Positions 34,493-42,153 of a DNA stretch of 64,000 nucleotides are shown here, piece after piece (positions within the stretch are counted from its first letter, which is position 1; every line of letters begins with the position of its first letter). Below the pieces are notes generated by a model. That model saw only the letters and a program-made list of their open reading frames with translations, was not told the DNA's origin and made no database searches. A program made the translations under genes and the position numbers. Source of the DNA: Gordonia otitidis NBRC 100426 (GTDB lineage Bacteria > Actinomycetota > Actinomycetes > Mycobacteriales > Mycobacteriaceae); contig NZ_BAFB01000170.1 in the NCBI RefSeq assembly GCF_000248075.1, positions 39,515 through 103,514 on the forward strand, given 5' to 3'.

Positions 34493-35953
34493 ATGTCACG
34501 CCTGAGCGTCGAGAACAACTGGTCAGGTCAGCGCTTCCCCAGTCCCGGACGTCGCAGGCCACTGATCGGCGATCTCGGTGTCGCCGATCCGCGGCATCCG
34601 TTGCTGAGCATGCTGACGCTCGGCGCCGATCTCGGCCCGATCTACGAGATGCAGGTTTTCCGCCAGAAGTTCGTCTTCGTCGCATCAGCCGAACTCTCCG
34701 CTGAGCTCTGCGACGAAACGCGATTCTCCAAAGCACTTCCACCCGCGATCGAGGCGCTACGCGACTACGTGGGCGACGGCTTGTTCACCGCCCGCAACGA
34801 CGAGTCCAATTGGCAACTCGCGCATGACCTCCTGATGCCCGCATTCACCAAGTCGGCGATGCGCTCCTATCACCCGATCATGCTCGAGACGGCGAACGAA
34901 TTGTTCGACTACTGGGACCGGCTACCAGCCGACACCTCGGGAGCGACGACCGTCGACGTGACACGGGACATGACGAAACTGACCATGGAAACGTTGAGCC
35001 GCGCAGCGTTCAGCCACGACTTCGGGTCGTTCACCTCCGCACAGCAGCACCCGTTCGTCGGCGCCATGATCCGCGCATTGGAGACCGGTCGCCGTAAGGG
35101 CGCGCTGCGCACCGCACCTGGCGGCCGTTACCTCACGGCGCTTCTCGACCGCCCCAACGCGCAGACCCAGAACTACGTCGACGCACTACTCGACGACCTC
35201 ATCGCCGAACGAGAGCACACCACCGATCAGCACGATTTACTCGGGATCATGCTCAACGTCGCCCACCCCGAAACCGGTGAACGCCTGTCGCCGTTGAACA
35301 TCCGCCACCAGATCCTCACCTTCCTCGTGGCAGGACACGAAACGACCTCGGGTGCTCTGTCGTTCACGCTGCACTACCTGTCCCAGCACCCCCACTGTCT
35401 CGCTCAGGCCCAACGCGAGGCCGACGACGCACTCGGTCACGACCCGACGTCGATGCCGACGTTCGAGCAGGTGCCTCGTTTCCGCTACATCCGTCGCGCG
35501 CTCGACGAGGCGTTGCGCATCTGGCCGACGGTTCCCGCGTTCGCGCGCAGCCCACGATCGACGACGACGCTCGGCCGCCGCTACCGGATGACGCCGGACG
35601 ACTGGGCCGTCATCGTCCTCGCCCAGGTCCATCGCGACCCCGCCGTCTGGGACGATCCCGACACCTACGATCCGGATCGCTTCCTGCCCGAGAACGTCAG
35701 GAAGCGCCCTGCACACACCTACAAGCCGTTCGGCAACGGCGTGCGCGCCTGCATCGGAAGGCAATTCGCGCTCCACGAAGCCGTGCTCGTGCTGGCGAGC
35801 CTGTTGCACCGCTACGAGATCGCACCCGATCCCGACTACCGGCTCCGCGTCGACGAACGACTCACGATGGTGCCGAAAGACTTTCAGCTCACGCTGACGC
35901 CACGGCGCGTGCCCGCGCAGACGTCCCGGGAGCGTCGCGTCAGCCAGCCCTGA
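34493..35953 (+). CDS. CYP102-like cytochrome P450 haem domain without reductase
   Basis: The 486-residue protein is closely similar to the haem domain of P450 BM3 (CYP102). It has GDGLFTA near residue 98, the I-helix AGHETTSG (280-287), ExxR (Glu339, Arg342) and the haem-binding KPFGNGVRACIGRQFALHEA with ligand Cys420. CYP102 enzymes normally carry a fused FAD/FMN reductase; here the protein stops about 66 residues after the haem Cys and no reductase follows. It would need a separate redox partner. The gene lies where M. tuberculosis has cyp142. Fatty-acid or side-chain hydroxylation is a guess. It has no visible KstR operator. Confidence 0.85.
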   Translation: MSRLSVENNWSGQRFPSPGRRRPLIGDLGVADPRHPLLSMLTLGADLGPIYEMQVFRQKFVFVASAELSAELCDETRFSKALPPAIEALRDYVGDGLFTARNDESNWQLAHDLLMPAFTKSAMRSYHPIMLETANELFDYWDRLPADTSGATTVDVTRDMTKLTMETLSRAAFSHDFGSFTSAQQHPFVGAMIRALETGRRKGALRTAPGGRYLTALLDRPNAQTQNYVDALLDDLIAEREHTTDQHDLLGIMLNVAHPETGERLSPLNIRHQILTFLVAGHETTSGALSFTLHYLSQHPHCLAQAQREADDALGHDPTSMPTFEQVPRFRYIRRALDEALRIWPTVPAFARSPRSTTTLGRRYRMTPDDWAVIVLAQVHRDPAVWDDPDTYDPDRFLPENVRKRPAHTYKPFGNGVRACIGRQFALHEAVLVLASLLHRYEIAPDPDYRLRVDERLTMVPKDFQLTLTPRRVPAQTSRERRVSQP

Positions 35954-36016
35954 CCCACTCCCCGTCGGCCCCACTCCCCCATCGGCCCCACTCCTCGTCA
36001 GCCCCACTCCTCGTCA
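35952..36016. repeat. 16-17-bp tandem repeat, four copies
   Basis: Four copies of GCCCCACTCCTCGTCA-like units (35952-35967, 35968-35984, 35985-36000, 36001-36016) begin inside the stop codon of the P450 gene. They fill most of the gap to the convergent gene; the last two copies are identical. Confidence 0.85.
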
Positions 36017-36035
36017 GCGACGTTGCACAGACGCC

Positions 36036-37073
36036 TCACACCAGCGTCGCGAGTTCACGGATCGTCCCGGCGTCGCGCGTGGTCACCATCAGCATCGACA
36101 CACCCGCGGATTCCCACTGCTTGATCTGTTCGCGCACCTCGTCGGCCGTACCGACGATCATCGTCTCGCGCACCATCTCGTCGGGAACCGCGGCGAGTGC
36201 CTCTTCTTTGCGTCCGGCGAGGAACAGCGCGCCGATCTCGTCGACGACGTCGCCGTACCCCATTCGCCGGTACAACTCGGCGTGGAAGTTCTTCTCCTTG
36301 GCGCCCATCCCGCCCACGTACAGCGCGGTCGCGGGTCGATATGCGTCGATCGCTGCGTCGACATCGTCGGTGATCTCCACCTGCACGGTCGCCGCGACCT
36401 CGAAGTCGTCCCGTGTCCGACGCGCCCCGGGACGCGCGAATCCCTCCGCCAGCCACGACTCGTACTGATCGGCGAGCGAGAGGCTGTAGAAGATGGCGAG
36501 CCAACCGTCGGCGATCTCCGCGGTCTGCGCGACATTCTTGGGCCCCTCCGCGCCCAACCAGATCGGGATGTCGGCGCGCAGCGGATGGGTGATCGGCTTG
36601 AGCGACTTACCCAGCCCTGTCGCGCCCGGCGCGTCGGCGGGATAGGGCAACGGGTAGTGCGGGCCTGCGCTGCGGACACGATCTGCCCGCGCCAGCACGT
36701 CACGCACGATCTGCACGTATTCTCTTGTGCGCGCGAGAGGTTTGCCGAATGGCTGCCCGTACCACCCTTCGACGACCTGCGGACCTGACACGCCGAGTCC
36801 GATGATGTGCCGTCCCGCCGAGAGATGGTCAAGGGTCAGCGCGTGCATCGCCAGCGAGGTCGGCGGACGTGCCGACAACTGGGCGACGGCGGTACCCAGA
36901 CGTATCCGCGACGTCGACGCTCCCCACCAGGCGAGCGGGGTGTAGGCGTCCGACCCCCACGACTCGGCGGTGAACACCGCGTCGAACCCTGAGTCTTCTG
37001 CCGCAGCGATGAGCCCCGGAGCGTCGTCGATGGGTCCAGCTCCCCAATATCCCAGTTGCAGCGCGAGTTTCAC
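36036..37073 (-). CDS. LLM-class (F420-type) oxidoreductase, Rv3520c-like
   Basis: The 345-residue luciferase-like monooxygenase-fold protein has the conserved start ALQLGYWG, LGTAVAQLSARPPTSLAMHA, SAGRHIIGLGVSGPQVVEGWYG and VGTADEVREQIKQW. Members of this group use F420 or FMN; the F420 assignment follows its mycobacterial relatives. Rv3520c lies in the KstR-regulated block upstream of the ltp genes, and this gene lies in the same order. Its substrate is unknown. It is divergent from the DUF35-like gene, with a KstR operator between them. Confidence 0.87.
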   Translation of the reverse strand: MKLALQLGYWGAGPIDDAPGLIAAAEDSGFDAVFTAESWGSDAYTPLAWWGASTSRIRLGTAVAQLSARPPTSLAMHALTLDHLSAGRHIIGLGVSGPQVVEGWYGQPFGKPLARTREYVQIVRDVLARADRVRSAGPHYPLPYPADAPGATGLGKSLKPITHPLRADIPIWLGAEGPKNVAQTAEIADGWLAIFYSLSLADQYESWLAEGFARPGARRTRDDFEVAATVQVEITDDVDAAIDAYRPATALYVGGMGAKEKNFHAELYRRMGYGDVVDEIGALFLAGRKEEALAAVPDEMVRETMIVGTADEVREQIKQWESAGVSMLMVTTRDAGTIRELATLV

Positions 37074-37137
37074 CGGTCGACCTCTTCCCTGTCGCCGCCG
37101 CGACCACCACCGCGGTCACAGCCTTGTGCCCCAATAC

Positions 37138-37151
37138 TAGAACGTGTTCTA
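37138..37151. promoter_or_regulatory. KstR operator (DUF35-ltp4-ltp3 promoter)
   Basis: TAGAACGTGTTCTA, a full consensus match, lies nine bases before the GTG at 37160 and 65 bases from the divergent flavin oxidoreductase start. It could control both. Confidence 0.88.
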
Positions 37152-37159
37152 CTCGAAGT

Positions 37160-38194
37160 GTGAGCAGCATCGACACTTCTCCCGACGCGACCGCCTCGAG
37201 TCCCGTTGTCAGCGTGCCCGATCCCGGGGCCACCATCCTGACCGCCGAGCTGAGCAACACGTTCGCCTACACGCGGTCGCTCGGACCGGTGTTGAGCCAG
37301 TTCGCACTCGGCCTGCGCGACGGCCGCATAGTGGGCTCACGCTCGTCCGACGGGACCGTCTCGGTGCCGCCGATCGAATTCGACGCCGCGTCGGGCGCGC
37401 CGATCTCCGAGGTCGTCGACGTCGCACCCGTCGGCACGGTCACCACCTGGTCGTGGAATCCCGAGCACATCGACGGACAGCCCGTGGAAGCACCGTTCGC
37501 GTGGGCGCTGATCCGCCTCGACGGCGCGGATTCCGCGCTGCTGCACGCGGTCGAGGTGTCCAGTGCATCGGAGATGTCGACCGGAATGCGCGTGCACGCC
37601 GTCTGGCGCGCAGCGCGGAGCGGTCGCATTGACGACATCGCCTACTTCGCGCCCGGCGAGACCGCCGAACCCGCGGAGCGCAACACCGCCGAGAATCCGG
37701 ACGGCGAACAGGTCATCATCACCACACCGATCACCACGACGATCACCCATTCGGCCACCGAGGAGGAATCCCGCTACCTCGAAGGCCTCAAGGCGGGCAA
37801 GCTCATCGGCACGCGCATCGGGTCGGGAGTCGACGCCGGTCGCGTCTACTTCCCGCCACGGTCGGTGAGCCCCGCCGACGGTGCGCCCGCGGTCGAACAC
37901 GTCGAACTCCCCGACACCGGGATCGTCACCACGTTCTGCATCGTGAACGTCCCGTTCCAGGGCCAGCGGATCAAGCCTCCCTACGTCGCCGCATACGTAC
38001 TCCTCGACGGCTCCGACATCCCATTCCTGCACCTCATCCTCGACTGCCCCGCCGACGAGGTCCGAATGGGGATGCGTGTCGAGGCCGTCTGGGTACCAGA
38101 AGACGAGCGCGAACTGTCCATGGGCTCGATCAGTCACTTCCGGCCGACCGGTGAGCCCGACGCCGAGTACGACAGCTACCGCGAGTTCCTCTGA
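37160..38194 (+). CDS. Tandem DUF35/OB-fold protein, probable partner of Ltp3/Ltp4
   Basis: The 344-residue protein is two DUF35-like units in a row (about residues 15-165 and 170-335). Each ends in an OB-fold with GTVTTWSWN or GIVTTFCIVNVPF, and GMRVHAVW or GMRVEAVW. Normal DUF35 proteins begin with a zinc ribbon of four cysteines; here both ribbons have lost them (GRVYFPPRSVSPADGAP). DUF35 domains bind thiolase-like aldolases such as Ltp2 and are needed for their activity, and the next two genes are such enzymes. The GTG at 37160 is the first in-frame start after the KstR operator. It corresponds in position to Rv3521. Confidence 0.85.
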   Translation: MSSIDTSPDATASSPVVSVPDPGATILTAELSNTFAYTRSLGPVLSQFALGLRDGRIVGSRSSDGTVSVPPIEFDAASGAPISEVVDVAPVGTVTTWSWNPEHIDGQPVEAPFAWALIRLDGADSALLHAVEVSSASEMSTGMRVHAVWRAARSGRIDDIAYFAPGETAEPAERNTAENPDGEQVIITTPITTTITHSATEEESRYLEGLKAGKLIGTRIGSGVDAGRVYFPPRSVSPADGAPAVEHVELPDTGIVTTFCIVNVPFQGQRIKPPYVAAYVLLDGSDIPFLHLILDCPADEVRMGMRVEAVWVPEDERELSMGSISHFRPTGEPDAEYDSYREFL

Positions 38195-38223
38195 CCCGCG
38201 ATCTCTACCTCCAGGAGCACCAC

Positions 38224-39288
38224 GTGACCTTCCCCCGCATCGCGATCGTCGGGTTCGCCCACAGTCCCAACATCGTCGGCACACACGGCACCACCAACGG
38301 CGTCGAGATGCTGATCCCCTGCTTCACCAAGCTCTATGCCGAGCTCGGCATCTCGCGCACAGACATCGAGTTCTGGTGCAGCGGTTCGTCGGACTACCTC
38401 GCCGGACGTGCCTTCTCGTTCATCTCGGCCATCGACTCGATCGGCGCGATGCCGCCGATCAACGAATCGCATGTCGAGATGGACGGTGCGTGGGCACTGT
38501 ACGAGGCATGGGTGAAGATCGCCAGCGGCGAGGTCGACCTCGCCCTGGCCTACGGTTTCGGCAAATCCTCAGCGGGAGACAGCAATCGAACACTGTCGAT
38601 GCAGACCGATCCGTACACCGTCGCGCCACTGTGGCCCGGTGACCGATCCCTTGCCGGATTGCAGGCGCGTGCGGGCCTCGACTCGGGCACGTGGACCGAG
38701 GCCGACATGGCGGCCGTGGCGGCACGGACAACCGGCTCGTCGGTCGAGGAACTGCTCGCAACCGACTACGTCGCCGATCCCCTTCGCGCGCATGACATCG
38801 CACCATTCACCGATGCAGCCGCCGCGGTGATCATAGCCAGTGAGCGGCGCGCCAGGGAGCTCGTCGCCAATCCCGCGTTCGTCACCGGCTGGGATCACCG
38901 CATCGACAGCGCGAACTTCGGCGCGCGGGATCTGACCATCTCGCCATCGACCGCGCTGGCCGCCGACACCGCATTCGGAGACAGGACACGCGCCGTAGAC
39001 GTCGCCGAGATCGCAGCGCCGTACACGCACCAGGAGATCATCGTGCGCAACGCGCTCGGCATCCCCGCCTCGGTGCGGATCAATCCGTCCGGTGGTCTGC
39101 TGACGGGCAACTCGTTGTTCAGCGGCGGGTTGCAGCGCATCGGGTATGCGGCTCACGAGATCCTCACGGGCAATGCGCACACGGCACTCGCGCACGCGAC
39201 GAGCGGACCTCTGCTGCAGCAGAACATGGTGGTCACGCTGCAGAGTGATTCGAACAGCGGGGATTCGAACGTGGGAGACGAGAACTGA
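38224..39288 (+). CDS. ltp4: Thiolase-like lipid-transfer/aldolase protein Ltp4
   Basis: A 354-residue thiolase-superfamily protein (SCP2/lipid-transfer type) lacking an obvious thiolase catalytic cysteine set. It has FWCSGSSDYLAGRAF near residue 50 and a C-terminal RINPSGGLLTGNSLFSGG. Ltp3 and Ltp4 are thought to be aldol-lyases in the cleavage of C24-branched sterol side chains. The GTG at 38224 has CAGGAGC upstream. Its stop overlaps the ltp3 start as TGATG. Gene order matches Rv3522-Rv3523. Confidence 0.88.
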   Translation: MTFPRIAIVGFAHSPNIVGTHGTTNGVEMLIPCFTKLYAELGISRTDIEFWCSGSSDYLAGRAFSFISAIDSIGAMPPINESHVEMDGAWALYEAWVKIASGEVDLALAYGFGKSSAGDSNRTLSMQTDPYTVAPLWPGDRSLAGLQARAGLDSGTWTEADMAAVAARTTGSSVEELLATDYVADPLRAHDIAPFTDAAAAVIIASERRARELVANPAFVTGWDHRIDSANFGARDLTISPSTALAADTAFGDRTRAVDVAEIAAPYTHQEIIVRNALGIPASVRINPSGGLLTGNSLFSGGLQRIGYAAHEILTGNAHTALAHATSGPLLQQNMVVTLQSDSNSGDSNVGDEN

Positions 39289-40466
39289 TGGCACACAACA
39301 ACCGTGCGGCGGTCCTGGGCACCGGACAAACCAAGTACGTCGCCAAGCGACACGACGTCACGATGGCAGGCATGTGCCGCGAGGCGATGGACGCTGCGCT
39401 CGCCGACGCGGGTGTGGGCATCGACGACATCGACGCGATCGTCATCGGAAAGGCGCCGGACCTCTTCGAGGGTGCGATGATGCCCGAACTCGCGATGGCC
39501 GACGCCCTCGGTGCCGTCGGCAAGCGGATGATCCGCGTTCACACAGCAGGGTCGGTGGGCGGCTCGACCGCCAACGTCGCCGCCTCGTTGGTGTTCGCCG
39601 GTGTGCACAAGCGTGTGCTCGCCATTGCATGGGAAAAGCAGTCGGAGTCGAATGCCATGTGGGCACTGTCGCTTCCGGTTCCGTTCACCAAACCGGTCGG
39701 CGCGGGCGCGGGAGGCTTCTTCGCACCGCACGTGCGTTCGTACATCCGACAGTCCGGCGCTCCCGAACACATCGGCGCGATGGTCGCCACCAAGGATCGA
39801 CGCAACGGTGCCCGGAATCCGTTGGCACACCTTCATCAACCCGACATCACGGTCGACAGCGTGATGGCCTCACAGATGCTCTGGGACCCCATCCGCTATG
39901 ACGAGACCTGCCCGTCGTCCGACGGCGCGTGCGCCGTGGTGATCGGCGACGAACAGGTCGCCGACGCCGCTGTCGCCGACGGCCATCCGGTCGCCTGGGT
40001 GCATGCCACCGCCATGCGCACCGAACCCCTGTTCTTCGCGCACCGCAACACCGTCAACCCGCAGGCCAGCCGCGACGCCGCAGCGGCACTCTGGAAGTCG
40101 GCAGGCATCGACAACCCGATCGACGAGGTCGACGTCGCAGAGGTCTACGTCCCGTTCTCATGGTTCGAGCCCATGTGGCTCGAGAGTCTCGGCTTCGCCC
40201 CGGAGGGCGAGGGTTGGAAACTGACCGAGGCCGGCGAGACCGAGATCGGCGGCCGCATACCGTTCAACCCGTCGGGCGGGGTGCTGTCGTCCAATCCGAT
40301 CGGGGCGTCGGGCATGATCCGCTTCGCCGAGGCTGCGATCCAGGTGATGGGTAAGGCCGGTGACCATCAGGTCGCCGGCGCCCGCAAGGCACTCGGCCAC
40401 GCATACGGCGGTGGGGCGCAGTACTACTCGATGTGGCTCGTCGGCGCCGACAAGCCGTCGAGCTAG
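39288..40466 (+). CDS. ltp3: Thiolase-like lipid-transfer/aldolase protein Ltp3
   Basis: A 392-residue thiolase-superfamily protein with AAVLGTGQTKYVAKR at the start, VHTAGSVGGSTANVAAS near residue 85 and C-terminal FNPSGGVLSSNPIGASG and GHAYGGGAQ. It belongs to the lipid-transfer/aldolase group and probably works with Ltp4 and the tandem DUF35-like protein on branched side chains. It is translationally coupled to ltp4 by a one-base overlap. Confidence 0.9.
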   Translation: MAHNNRAAVLGTGQTKYVAKRHDVTMAGMCREAMDAALADAGVGIDDIDAIVIGKAPDLFEGAMMPELAMADALGAVGKRMIRVHTAGSVGGSTANVAASLVFAGVHKRVLAIAWEKQSESNAMWALSLPVPFTKPVGAGAGGFFAPHVRSYIRQSGAPEHIGAMVATKDRRNGARNPLAHLHQPDITVDSVMASQMLWDPIRYDETCPSSDGACAVVIGDEQVADAAVADGHPVAWVHATAMRTEPLFFAHRNTVNPQASRDAAAALWKSAGIDNPIDEVDVAEVYVPFSWFEPMWLESLGFAPEGEGWKLTEAGETEIGGRIPFNPSGGVLSSNPIGASGMIRFAEAAIQVMGKAGDHQVAGARKALGHAYGGGAQYYSMWLVGADKPSS

Positions 40467-40493
40467 CCGGGCCGCGCGCTAGCGACCCGGCGC

Positions 40494-40564
40494 GCGGCTA
40501 CCTCATCTGTACACAGCTACCTTCTGCACCGTCGAAGGTAGCTGCACACAGGTCAGGTAGCTGC
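40494..40564. repeat. 71-bp palindromic element, copy 1
   Basis: The element has outer arms 40494-40510 and 40548-40564 (17 bp, three mismatches) and an inner perfect 11-bp stem (40514-40524 with 40534-40544). The core is CAGCTACCTTC, then ACCG, then CGAAGGT. The same length, architecture and core recur at 41573-41643, on the other side of the gene at 40580. It lies between two convergent genes and may also act as a terminator. Confidence 0.8.
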
Positions 40565-40579
40565 ACGGAGCGCACCCGG

Positions 40580-41530
40580 TCAAGCCGCGCGCCGACCGAG
40601 CATGCGCATGACCCGCTCGGCCAGCACCGCCGGTTCGTCGAGGTCGCGCCAGCCCCACCGCAGCAGCGCGTGCCCGGTCTCGACGACCCCGTCGGCGCGT
40701 GCCTTCTCGCCGATCAGCGCACGCCGTATCTCGTCCGGGTCGTCGCCGTACTTCTTGTTCCCATCGGCCTCGCCGCAGAGGCGTCCGTCGCGCCAGTACA
40801 GGTCGACGCGTGCTAGGAAACGCCCTTGCGCGTCGTAGATGTTCACCTGCAGTTCCGGTTCCGGCACGCCGGCGTCGACCAGTTCGACGCGGCTGCGGGT
40901 CTCCAGCACTGACTCCGCCTTGCCGTCACACCGACCGATCACCCGGATCGCCTCAGCCCGCCCACGCATTCCGGTCAACAGGTCCAGCTCGTTCTGCAGA
41001 TCTTCGACGGTGCACAGTCCTGCATGCAGGGCAGCGTCACCCACCGCGATGGCGGGTATCCGTGCGGACGTCCGGGCGATGTCGACGACTGTGCGGGCCG
41101 GGGAGACGACCAGCACGCCATCGACGTCGACCAGAGCAGGCGGCCGGGTGTCGGTCATCAGTCGGGTGCGTGAGGTCGTGCGCGTACCAGGCGTACGCCC
41201 GCTGTCGGCGATGGACACCCGCGATGTGTCGAGACCCCAGACCGGCAGCCCCAGTACTGCGCCGGCGGACGAGAGAGCCAGCGCGCGAGTGTGTTTCGCG
41301 TCGCGCACCTCGGGACTGCGTGCGTCGCGCCGTATCGCGGCCAGCGCACGGTGGCGGTGTCGTTGCTCGGGAGTGTCTTCCGTGAGTAGTTCCCGGGGAA
41401 TCACCACTCCGGGCGCCAGCGCCACGAGTGCTCCGACCTCGACCGCACGTCGAATTTCACGGTCGACATAACCAGCCGCGAGGAGTTCGGCGCGATTGAC
41501 CGCACCCGTGATGCCATGGAAGTGGACCAT
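40580..41530 (-). CDS. AbiEi-type winged-helix protein with Vsr/DUF559-like C-terminal domain
   Basis: The 316-residue relative of the protein at 29315. It has an N-terminal winged helix (ELLAAGYVDREIRRAVEVGA), a middle domain (VSPARTVVDIART) and a C-terminal nuclease-like domain. That domain has RVDLYWRDG, CGEADGNKKY and EKARADGVVETGHALLRWGW, again a D-ExDGxxK pattern. The ATG at 41530 is used; a GTG at 41548 is possible. Related 71-bp palindromes lie on both sides of it. No toxin gene is adjacent. Its function is unknown; a mobile or selfish nuclease module is one possibility. Confidence 0.7.
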   Translation of the reverse strand: MVHFHGITGAVNRAELLAAGYVDREIRRAVEVGALVALAPGVVIPRELLTEDTPEQRHRHRALAAIRRDARSPEVRDAKHTRALALSSAGAVLGLPVWGLDTSRVSIADSGRTPGTRTTSRTRLMTDTRPPALVDVDGVLVVSPARTVVDIARTSARIPAIAVGDAALHAGLCTVEDLQNELDLLTGMRGRAEAIRVIGRCDGKAESVLETRSRVELVDAGVPEPELQVNIYDAQGRFLARVDLYWRDGRLCGEADGNKKYGDDPDEIRRALIGEKARADGVVETGHALLRWGWRDLDEPAVLAERVMRMLGRRAA

Positions 41531-41572
41531 GCACGTTGTGACGCACACAGCGGCGGATCGGTTCCACGAAGA

Positions 41573-41643
41573 ATCCGCACCTCATCTGTCACCAGCTACC
41601 TTCGGAACCGCCGAAGGTGAAGTGCAACAGACGAGGTGCGGAT
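41573..41643. repeat. 71-bp palindromic element, copy 2
   Basis: Arms 41573-41589 and 41627-41643 are 17-bp inverted repeats with one mismatch. The inner stem is ACCTTCGG (41598-41605) with CCGAAGGT (41611-41618). It shares ACCTCATCTGT, CAGCTACCTTC, ACCG and CGAAGGT with copy 1 at the same internal positions. It lies between the ksi-like gene end and the AbiEi-type gene start. Confidence 0.8.
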
Positions 41644-41675
41644 CTCGACGTCAGGTCAGGAAACATGTCCCGGAG

Positions 41676-42137
41676 TCAGGCCGGCCGCACAGAGTTGATC
41701 GTCTTCTCGACCTCCCAGAAGGCCCGCAGCGCCGACAGTTTGCCGTCGTCGTCGGCGCGATAGGTGAACACGCCGTGCGCCTCCGACACATGGCCCGCGA
41801 TGTGCGTCACGATCTTCCCGACGTAGGCGACCTCGTTGCCGCAGATGATCTCGTCGTCGAAGACGAACTCGATACTCTCGGTGGTCCCGATCGACAGATC
41901 CCAGAACTGCGAGATACGTTCTCGGCCTTGGAATCCAACCCCTCGTTCGTCGAACATCGACGGCCCGACCGGATCCTCGACCTTCGCGTCCGGCGCGAAG
42001 TTGTCAAGCCACGCCTGCTTGTCCCGAGCCGCGACCGCCTCCCGCGATCGGCGACCCGCCACGACGGCGGGGTGGTTCTCCCGGTCGATCCCCAGGTATG
42101 CGGGTTGACTCGAATCCTGTTGGGCGGCAGTGCTCAT
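41676..42137 (-). CDS. NTF2/ketosteroid-isomerase-like protein
   Basis: The 153-residue protein has the cone-shaped NTF2/SnoaL fold of delta-5-3-ketosteroid isomerases, with WLDNFAPDAKVEDPVGPS early and FVFDDEIICGNEVAYVG and RAFWEVEKT later. It follows cyp125 by three bases and is surely in its operon. A role in isomerising 3-keto-5-ene sterols, or simply in binding a steroid, is inferred from this context. The ATG at 42137 is the only reasonable start. Confidence 0.82.
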   Translation of the reverse strand: MSTAAQQDSSQPAYLGIDRENHPAVVAGRRSREAVAARDKQAWLDNFAPDAKVEDPVGPSMFDERGVGFQGRERISQFWDLSIGTTESIEFVFDDEIICGNEVAYVGKIVTHIAGHVSEAHGVFTYRADDDGKLSALRAFWEVEKTINSVRPA

Positions 42138-42139
42138 CG

Positions 42140-42153
42140 ATTAACGTGTTCCA
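42140..42153. promoter_or_regulatory. Weak KstR-like site at the cyp125 stop
   Basis: ATTAACGTGTTCCA has the AACGTGTT core but lacks the first fixed T. It overlaps the end of the cyp125 coding sequence and the ribosome-binding region of the ksi-like gene. It may be a chance match. Confidence 0.3.

Noticed and set aside
37337..38284. Open frame on the minus strand opposite the DUF35-like gene
   Set aside because: It has no ribosome binding site or recognisable domain, and it overlaps a gene with a KstR operator and conserved context.
42140..42153. Functional KstR operator for the ksi-like gene
   Set aside because: The match is incomplete and overlaps the cyp125 stop; the gene follows by three bases and is most likely co-transcribed. 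Kept only as a weak site.
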